A stretch of 64,000 nt of DNA, taken from the NCBI GenBank assembly GCA_024710005.1, contig JANJVQ010000028.1, positions 1 through 64,000 of the forward strand. The letters run 5' to 3'. The stretch's first letter is position 1; each line of letters begins with the position of its first letter. Positions 58,288 to 64,000 of the stretch are shown one piece after another. The DNA is from Paludibacter sp. (lineage in GTDB: Bacteria; Bacteroidota; Bacteroidia; Bacteroidales; Paludibacteraceae). The translations under genes were made by a program, and so were the position numbers. Below the pieces are notes generated by a model. It was not told where the DNA came from, did not search any database, and worked only from the letters and a program-made list of their open reading frames with translations.

Positions 58288-61134
58288 TGGTGGTCCGCCT
58301 TCACTCCTGCGGTATTCACCTCCACCTGCCGGACGCACGCCAGGCCCCCCTTCTGGTCGCATACCTGGACCGAATTGGCTATCTCTCATTCTGGAGTCGA
58401 ATTCAGTTGAGCGACCACCAAACTGCCTGATGCGATAACTGAAACTTACAATAAAGTAGGAAGTAAGCGTATTGTACCTGGCAAATGTAACAGAGTTATC
58501 ACCTACTGTTTGCCTGATATTCAGCTGTTGATGTAAAATATCAAACCATTTTACAGAAAGTACCCCTTTATTTTTAAACAATGACTTATCAATTGATGCA
58601 TTCCACAATAACTCCGACTGATCGAAATTTGAATATCCCAACCTGTTTGAATAGTTGATGTCACTGTTTAATGTTACATCATAGGGTAATCGAAGCACAA
58701 TATTACCACGTAAGGTCCAGTTGTATGTCTCAGTCAGTTTGTTACTCAGGTTGTTTAATGAATTTGAATAACGAAAAACACCACGACCTCCCAGTTCAAT
58801 CACATCATGAGTAAAAGTCAGAGACAACTGTTCCTGAGCACTGTAGCGGCGGGTATAACTCAAATCACCCAATGTCAGGTTATCCACATCAATGGTACCC
58901 ACATCAAGACCTTTAGATGTATAACCATAATCCGTATTGTAACCGATATTTGTGCTGGTGTTAAAATGAAGTCTTTTTTGAATAATGGGCGTATTAAACA
59001 TGATATTACCATTTAACGCAACAGGTTTTTCCCCTGAATTTACTGTTTGCGTGTATTGCTTTCCTGATTTATCATAAATACGGTTTGTAACCAATTCGTC
59101 TTTCACAAAATCTCCTGACAACCAGGTACTGAACGATGAGAATGTCTGATCGTTAAATGTACTGTACATCAACCTGAGATAATTGGAAAAAGATGGATTT
59201 AAGGCCGGATTTCCTACTGTTTCCCGCATCAGGTCCTCGTTGTTTTTTACCGGTTGCATTTGGTTGATGGAGGGTTGACGGGTGTATCCGCGATAATCGA
59301 CACGTATAAACTCTTTTTTTCTGAAGTTATACTGAAATCTACCATTCGGGGCAAAATTAATGACATTATTCTCCACATCCCTGACATTGCCATTCTTGTA
59401 ATAAGTCTGACTCAATGTTTGCGATGGTTCGGCCTTCATTCCAAGCGTTAGGTTATAATCTTTTTCAGTAAAGCGGTAATTCAACTCCAGCGTTTCCTGC
59501 AGAAAACGGTTTCTAAAAGTATTACTGTATTCATCCACATAAATCGTGTAATCTTCCGGATTTTTATTGTAAAACGCAAGGTTGTCAAGAGAAGCATATT
59601 GATCCTTAATACTGTTTTGTGTCGTTGAACTAAATGCCAACACGGCTTCAAGCATATTCTTATTATTCCACAATGGCTCCACAAATGACACACGGGCATC
59701 CACACTAAACCTGTCCGATGTATTATGGGTGAATTGATTAATTACGGTAGTTGTATCCGACATCTTATTAGAGAAATTATAACGCATGTTTTCGCTTTGC
59801 GAGAATCCCGAACGGACATTGGCTGTGAGGGTACGACCTGGTTTTGAAGGGAATTTTCGACTAACAATCAACCGTAGTCCGGCAGACAACGAATTATTTT
59901 GTCCGGAATTTCTCGCGTTTCCATAACTGGTTGTATCTGCATCCTGCAAATATATATAATCACGGTAGCTTCCCGATGTTTCATAATTGTAGTTGATATT
60001 TGGCTGAACAATAATGGTCGTTAGGCTATCTGGCTTCCATTCAGCTTCGAGTCTCAAATTCGCCTCGTAACTGTCATTAACAGAAGTATTGTAAGTAGAA
60101 TCATTAAAAACCGATTCCCTCAGATAACTTTCTTTCGTGCTATTGGTTTCGCTGAAGTTATTTGAATGATTAAAGGAACCATCACCACCAATTTTAAACC
60201 TGTCATTTACAATGGTATTATTATTTGCACCCAGGTTTTGAGTCTCTGTTATTCCATTATTAGCGCCCCAACTACCTCTTCCCCTGCGACTACGGGCCGT
60301 GTTTACATTATTCGCTCCGGCAACCAATGATGTTTGAGATTCACCATCCATAAAATTAATATTCGCATTACCATCATAACGGATGTCGTTTTCGGTATCT
60401 AATCCGACACCTCCGACTATATTTCCAAAAACCCCTTTTCGTCTATTCGACTTTGTCGTTAAATTGATAATACGTTCTGTCTCTTCGTCCTCAAAACCTG
60501 TCAACTGCGCCATCTCCGATTTTTGCTCCAACACCTGAATTTTATCGATCATTTCTGCCGGAAGATTCTTAGTCGCCATTTCAATATCGCCATCGAAAAA
60601 CTTCTTCCCGTCTACCCTGATTTTTTTAATTTCCTGTCCGTTAACAGTAATTTTACCATCTGTAGTGATTTCCAACCCGGGCATTTTCTTCAACAACTCT
60701 TCCACCACGGCGTTTTCCTGCACTTTAAAAGCGGTAGCATTATATTCAAGTGTATCTCCCTTTACAACTAACTGAGCAGCCGTACCTTTTACCTCCAATT
60801 CCTTCAGCGCCTGCACATTTTCTTTCAACTGAATATTTTTCAGGATGATATCTTTACGCTCTATCGTGATATTTTCACGGTAGTCATTGTACCCAATTGA
60901 ACTCACGATTAACACATATTTTCCCGGGTTAACCCTTTGCAGACTAAACCAACCGTTGCTATTCGTCTGAGCCCCCTGAACTAAGGTTGAATCGGCAGCT
61001 TTCAACAGACGTACGGTAACCATCTCAAGCGGCATCCCGTTATTGGCGTCAAATACAGTGGATTGAATGGTGCGTTGGGCAAAAGCAGCAAGACTTAAAA
61101 GGAGCAGAAGTAGCGCAAAGGAATATCTTTTCAT
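58282..61134 (-). CDS. Large outer-membrane beta-barrel (TonB-receptor-like) protein
   Basis: Signal peptide (MKRYSFALLLLLLSLAAFA), a carboxypeptidase-regulatory-like domain (about 22-105: AFAQRTIQSTVFDANNGMPLEMVTV, GKYVLIVSSIGYNDYRE), a plug-like domain (LEVKGTAAQLVVKGDTLEYNATAF, PGLEITTDGKITVNGQEIKKIRVDGKKFF), then a long beta-barrel. No clear TonB box, so the family is OMP_b-brl_3 rather than classical SusC. The extreme C-terminus is Gly/Pro-rich (GPGMRPEGGPGVRPAGGGEY). Substrate unknown. Confidence 0.85.
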   Translation of the reverse strand: MKRYSFALLLLLLSLAAFAQRTIQSTVFDANNGMPLEMVTVRLLKAADSTLVQGAQTNSNGWFSLQRVNPGKYVLIVSSIGYNDYRENITIERKDIILKNIQLKENVQALKELEVKGTAAQLVVKGDTLEYNATAFKVQENAVVEELLKKMPGLEITTDGKITVNGQEIKKIRVDGKKFFDGDIEMATKNLPAEMIDKIQVLEQKSEMAQLTGFEDEETERIINLTTKSNRRKGVFGNIVGGVGLDTENDIRYDGNANINFMDGESQTSLVAGANNVNTARSRRGRGSWGANNGITETQNLGANNNTIVNDRFKIGGDGSFNHSNNFSETNSTKESYLRESVFNDSTYNTSVNDSYEANLRLEAEWKPDSLTTIIVQPNINYNYETSGSYRDYIYLQDADTTSYGNARNSGQNNSLSAGLRLIVSRKFPSKPGRTLTANVRSGFSQSENMRYNFSNKMSDTTTVINQFTHNTSDRFSVDARVSFVEPLWNNKNMLEAVLAFSSTTQNSIKDQYASLDNLAFYNKNPEDYTIYVDEYSNTFRNRFLQETLELNYRFTEKDYNLTLGMKAEPSQTLSQTYYKNGNVRDVENNVINFAPNGRFQYNFRKKEFIRVDYRGYTRQPSINQMQPVKNNEDLMRETVGNPALNPSFSNYLRLMYSTFNDQTFSSFSTWLSGDFVKDELVTNRIYDKSGKQYTQTVNSGEKPVALNGNIMFNTPIIQKRLHFNTSTNIGYNTDYGYTSKGLDVGTIDVDNLTLGDLSYTRRYSAQEQLSLTFTHDVIELGGRGVFRYSNSLNNLSNKLTETYNWTLRGNIVLRLPYDVTLNSDINYSNRLGYSNFDQSELLWNASIDKSLFKNKGVLSVKWFDILHQQLNIRQTVGDNSVTFARYNTLTSYFIVSFSYRIRQFGGRSTEFDSRMRDSQFGPGMRPEGGPGVRPAGGGEYRRSEGGPPH

Positions 61135-61176
61135 TCTATATTAATTATTTTTTTCGATGTAGAAACTTATCTACAC

Positions 61177-61208
61177 AGACCTGTCAGGTTTATAAACCTG
61201 ACAGGTCT
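61177..61208. repeat. 32-bp perfect palindrome
   Basis: AGACCTGTCAGGTTTA followed by its exact complement, in the 192-bp gap between the divergent barrel and SpmAB genes. Possibly a transcription terminator or dispersed repeat. Confidence 0.75.
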
Positions 61209-61326
61209 TAATGGTAGAACAACGTCATAAAGACTGCAAAATTACTGAATGGTTTAATGAAATAATAAATTTATCTCCGTTTTTTTTATTTACTTTGCGC
61301 TTTGTTCATTCATAAACCCGCATCGC

Positions 61327-62559
61327 ATGATTCTTAATTACATCTGGATTGGCTTTCTTTTGATTGCCTTTGTCGTAGCCTGCATTCAGGCGCTGTTTTA
61401 CGGCAACACCCAGATTTTCTCCGACATCATCAATTCCACCTTCGATTCGGCCAAAACAGGTTTTGAAATTTCTTTAGGATTAACCGGTGTACTTTCGTTG
61501 TGGTTGGGTATCATGAAAATCGGGGAAAACGGGGGAGTAATCAAGGCTTTTTCTAAGTTAGTTGCGCCTTTTTTCACCAAAATATTTCCGGAGATACCCA
61601 AAGACCATCCCGCTATGGGAAGTATCTTCATGAATATCTCCGCTAACATGCTTGGATTGGATAATGCTGCCACACCCATGGGATTAAAAGCCATGAATGA
61701 ATTGCAGGAAATTAACCCCAACAAAGAGAAAGCTTCCAATCCAATGATTATGTTTCTGGTGCTTAACACATCCGGTCTGACTATTCTACCTATCAGCATC
61801 ATGGTTTACCGGGCGCAATTAGGAGCGCTTAATCCCGCCGATGTATTTTTACCAATTTTGCTGGCGACATTTTTCTCAACGTTGGTTGGCTTTATCAGTG
61901 TTGCCATCATGCAAAAGATAAATTTATTCAATAAAACCATTTTACTGACTTTGCTTGGACTAATCGTTTTCATTGGAAGTTTGATTTTTTTAATCGGTCA
62001 GTTAAGCAGAGAGCAATTGTCTGTATACTCTAATTTTGCCGCAGCTTTTATCCTGTTTTCGGTTATTATTTCATTCGTACTGATGGCGGCCATACGAAAA
62101 GTCAATGTGTACGAATCGTTCATCGAAGGTGCAAAAGACGGATTCAAAGTTGCCGTTGGCATTATCCCTTATCTGATAGCCATTTTGGTAGCTATCGGCG
62201 TGTTCAGGGCTTCCGGCGCTATGGAATTTATTATTGACGGGATTGGTCGGTTTGTTGCGCTATTGGGTATCAACACCGAGTTTGTAGAAGCCCTGCCTAC
62301 GGCGCTTATGAAACCCCTGAGCGGTAGTGGCGCCCGGGGCATGATGATTGATGCCATGAACACTTATGGTGCTGATTCATTTGTGGGGCGACTGGCATGC
62401 ATCGTTCAGGGCTCTACAGAAACTACATTTTATGTACTGGCCGTGTATTTTGGTTCAGTGGGCATCAAAAACACGCGATATGCATTAGGCTGTGGATTAT
62501 TAGCTGATCTGGCAGGAATAATCGCGGCCATACTCATGGGTTATTTGTTCTTTTTCTAA
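61327..62559 (+). CDS. Nucleoside-recognition (Gate/SpmAB-type) membrane protein
   Basis: About ten hydrophobic segments in two halves, resembling SpmA (1-200: GFEISLGLTGVLSLWLGIMKIGENGG, ANMLGLDNAATPMGLKAM) and SpmB (240-410: KVAVGIIPYLIAILVAIGVFRASGAM, KPLSGSGARGMMIDAMNTYG). Homologues in Bacteroidota are single fused proteins. The transported molecule is unknown. Divergent from the beta-barrel gene. Confidence 0.85.
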   Translation: MILNYIWIGFLLIAFVVACIQALFYGNTQIFSDIINSTFDSAKTGFEISLGLTGVLSLWLGIMKIGENGGVIKAFSKLVAPFFTKIFPEIPKDHPAMGSIFMNISANMLGLDNAATPMGLKAMNELQEINPNKEKASNPMIMFLVLNTSGLTILPISIMVYRAQLGALNPADVFLPILLATFFSTLVGFISVAIMQKINLFNKTILLTLLGLIVFIGSLIFLIGQLSREQLSVYSNFAAAFILFSVIISFVLMAAIRKVNVYESFIEGAKDGFKVAVGIIPYLIAILVAIGVFRASGAMEFIIDGIGRFVALLGINTEFVEALPTALMKPLSGSGARGMMIDAMNTYGADSFVGRLACIVQGSTETTFYVLAVYFGSVGIKNTRYALGCGLLADLAGIIAAILMGYLFFF

Positions 62560-62572
62560 TGAATAGTTTTTT

Positions 62573-63016
62573 ATGATACAGTTTTTACATGAAAATGTCA
62601 AAGCACCAAACCTGAGGAAACGGGATGTTACTCAATGGATAAAGAAAACGGCAGAGCAGTACGGCAAAAAAACAGGTGAAATTGCCTTTATCTTTTGCAA
62701 TGATGATAAAATACTGGAAATCAACCGGCAGTATTTGCAGCACGATTATTACACCGACATCATCACATTTGATTATTCGCAGCACAATATTATTTCGGGT
62801 GATATATTCATCAGTCTGGACACAGTAAAAACCAATGCTGAAAAATTCGGAGTAGATTTTAACCAGGAACTGCATCGCATTATTATCCATGGCATTCTGC
62901 ATTTATGCGGACAAGATGATAAAACCCCAGAATCCAGAAAAGCTATGACTGCAAAGGAAAACGAAGCATTAAATGATTTAGCGGAAGACGGAAAGCGGAA
63001 AGCGAAGAACGAATAG
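62573..63016 (+). CDS. ybeY: Endoribonuclease YbeY
   Basis: Zinc-dependent RNase for rRNA maturation and ribosome quality control. YTDIITFDY and the metal motif HGILHLCGQDDKTPE (H-x3-H; the third ligand position holds Asp rather than His, as I recall for Bacteroidota) are visible. 147 aa, normal. Fourteen bp after the SpmAB-type gene. The C-terminus (EDGKRKAKNE) is encoded by AAGCGGAAAGCGAAG repeats. Confidence 0.93.
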   Translation: MIQFLHENVKAPNLRKRDVTQWIKKTAEQYGKKTGEIAFIFCNDDKILEINRQYLQHDYYTDIITFDYSQHNIISGDIFISLDTVKTNAEKFGVDFNQELHRIIIHGILHLCGQDDKTPESRKAMTAKENEALNDLAEDGKRKAKNE

Positions 63017-63319
63017 TGATTAGCGATTAGTGGTTTTGTATTAGCTTTGTTTTTAAAACATATATGCTATATAAGTTTCATGTGAGTCATTTTCCACTCT
63101 CCGCTTTCCGATATTCGCTATTCGCTATTCATTATTCACTAACATACATTTTATTAATGCAATAAATTGTTAAATAAAACACTTCCTTTACCGGTATTTT
63201 TTTTTCATTAAAAGTAAATCATTACTTTTGTTGCTGCTTTTAAAGCAAAAAAATAATTTATTTAAAATAATACCGTTAAATAGCTGATAACATTCTATTA
63301 TTACTAAGTTATAAGCATA
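63017..63319. other. Intergenic region with hairpin and TTCGCTA repeats
   Basis: 303 bp without a gene. It holds TTCGCTATTCGCTATTC-type repeats (63113-63130), also seen at 30.7 kb, an ATATAAGTTTCATGTGAG stretch related to the 40-44 kb hairpin arms, and a -7 element TACTTTTG (63223-63230) for the next gene. Confidence 0.55.
63223..63230 (+). promoter_or_regulatory. -7 element of the DUF6089-like gene
   Basis: TACTTTTG fits TAnnTTTG, 90 bp before the ATG. Confidence 0.5.
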
Positions 63320-63997
63320 ATGTTAAACAAAATCAGAATCTATTTAATAGTGGTATTATTTGTAATTGGCGGCAATTTATTTGCTCAGGAAATTTACACG
63401 ACAGAAATCGGATTCCACGGCGGTGGATCATATTTTCTGGGAGACGTAAAATCGAAATCATTTGATCTTCAGCCTGATTATGGCATTACGTTCAGATATG
63501 TTTTTAACCAGCGTCTGTTTTTACAGGCCGATTACAATCAAACATCAATTTCAGGAAACTATGTGCAACCTGATGAAAACATGTCAAATCCGAATGTAAC
63601 CATTAATCAAAGTCTAAACACGCTGGATTTTACTTTTGCTTTTAATTTTATGGATTACGGACAGTTGGATTATATTTTGAACAGCAGCAATCATTCTGCC
63701 TATTTATTTATGGGCGTGGGACTGATTCACATGCCTGACAACAACATCAACAACCTGAATTTCAGCATTCCGGTTGGTTTTGGGTATAAATTTAAACTGT
63801 CAAACCGCTTACATTTAAACCTGCAATGGACACACAGGCTGATGCTTGCCGACAATATCGAAGGGCATGCGGCTTTGAATAATCCTTTACAGTTAAATGG
63901 TTCGAATATTTTTAATAATGATCACTTAGGCACTGGCACCATAGGTTTGAGCTACGGCTTATTCAGGAGAAAATGCAAATGTCTGAATTATAAGTAA
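63320..63997 (+). CDS. Outer-membrane beta-barrel protein, DUF6089-like
   Basis: A signal peptide (IRIYLIVVLFVIGGNLFA) is followed by a predicted eight-stranded barrel: EIYTTEIGFHGGGSYFLGDV, YGITFRYVFNQRLFLQADYN, LDFTFAFNFMDYG, LFMGVGLIHMP, FGYKFKLSNRLHLNLQW and GTIGLSYGLFRRKCK. 225 aa. DUF6089 members in Bacteroidota often precede bamA or an isoprenyl transferase gene, which would lie beyond the right edge. Function unknown. Confidence 0.8.
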   Translation: MLNKIRIYLIVVLFVIGGNLFAQEIYTTEIGFHGGGSYFLGDVKSKSFDLQPDYGITFRYVFNQRLFLQADYNQTSISGNYVQPDENMSNPNVTINQSLNTLDFTFAFNFMDYGQLDYILNSSNHSAYLFMGVGLIHMPDNNINNLNFSIPVGFGYKFKLSNRLHLNLQWTHRLMLADNIEGHAALNNPLQLNGSNIFNNDHLGTGTIGLSYGLFRRKCKCLNYK

Positions 63998-64000
63998 CTG

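Noticed and set aside
62880-62930. Missing third metal ligand in YbeY as sign of inactivity
   Set aside because: Asp in the third position is what I recall for Bacteroidota YbeY, so it is a lineage variant.

Overview
The window is a chromosomal segment of a Bacteroidota bacterium, most likely order Bacteroidales. Evidence for this is the repeated Bacteroidota promoter motif TAnnTTTG upstream of many genes, a type IX secretion C-terminal sorting domain on the rhamnosidase, an outer-membrane-protein repertoire typical of the phylum, and a DUF4105 lipoprotein-acyltransferase-type protein. I cannot name the genus. Most of the window has moderate GC content; the stretch 15.8-27.3 kb is markedly AT-rich.

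Layout. (1) 0.3-15.6 kb is housekeeping and export: lipB-mtgA, a pseudouridine synthase with a long basic repeat tail, rarA, then a leftward operon. That operon reads ABC ATPase, two MacB-like permeases, HlyD/MacA adaptor, TolC-like channel, PadR repressor and PspC/DUF2807 membrane protein, with a PadR-type operator candidate over its promoter. It is followed by plsC, an EamA transporter and a PfkB kinase. (2) 15.685-27.28 kb is a tRNA-Asn gene followed by an integrated element of about 11.5 kb. It is bounded by a 21-bp direct repeat of the tRNA 3' end and carries a large tyrosine integrase plus HTH partner at the right end and a second, catalytic-domain-only tyrosine recombinase. It also has a putative rolling-circle-type Rep with a GC-rich origin-like patch, a type II restriction-modification system (HaeIII-like m5C methyltransferase, C protein with C-box, nuclease), an ASCH gene with an apparent frameshift, several orphan genes, and a tRNA-shaped RNA whose anticodon arm is replaced by a long hairpin. 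(3) 27.5-36.5 kb is core genes: tRNA-Ser, mltG, murB, lptB, gamma carbonic anhydrase, DUF4105 protein, Crp/Fnr regulator, TPR protein, rsgA. (4) 36.5-57.5 kb is an L-rhamnose/rhamnoside utilisation locus. It holds a secreted GH78 rhamnosidase, two-domain class II aldolase, Zn-dehydrogenase, rhamnulose-1-phosphate aldolase/lactaldehyde dehydrogenase fusion, PHP protein, a full 2-oxoacid dehydrogenase complex (fused E1, E3, E2), rhamnulokinase, AraC regulator, RhaT and RhaA. A DUF4143 ATPase cassette with three 32-bp-spaced iterons lies inside it. (5) 57.7-64 kb holds an Lrp/AsnC regulator, a large outer-membrane beta-barrel protein, a nucleoside-recognition/SpmAB-type membrane protein, ybeY and a DUF6089-like barrel protein.

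How the genes work together. Rhamnose is released by the GH78 enzyme, imported by RhaT, isomerised by RhaA, phosphorylated by RhaB and cleaved to DHAP and L-lactaldehyde by the fusion protein, whose SDR half probably oxidises lactaldehyde to lactate. The co-located 2-oxoacid dehydrogenase could process the resulting oxoacid; this last step is inference. The intergenic regions of this locus are unusually rich in hairpin repeats.

The most unusual signal is in the tRNA-Asn island: the tRNA-like RNA at 19839-19935. All coordinates and folds were read by eye; no database search was possible.
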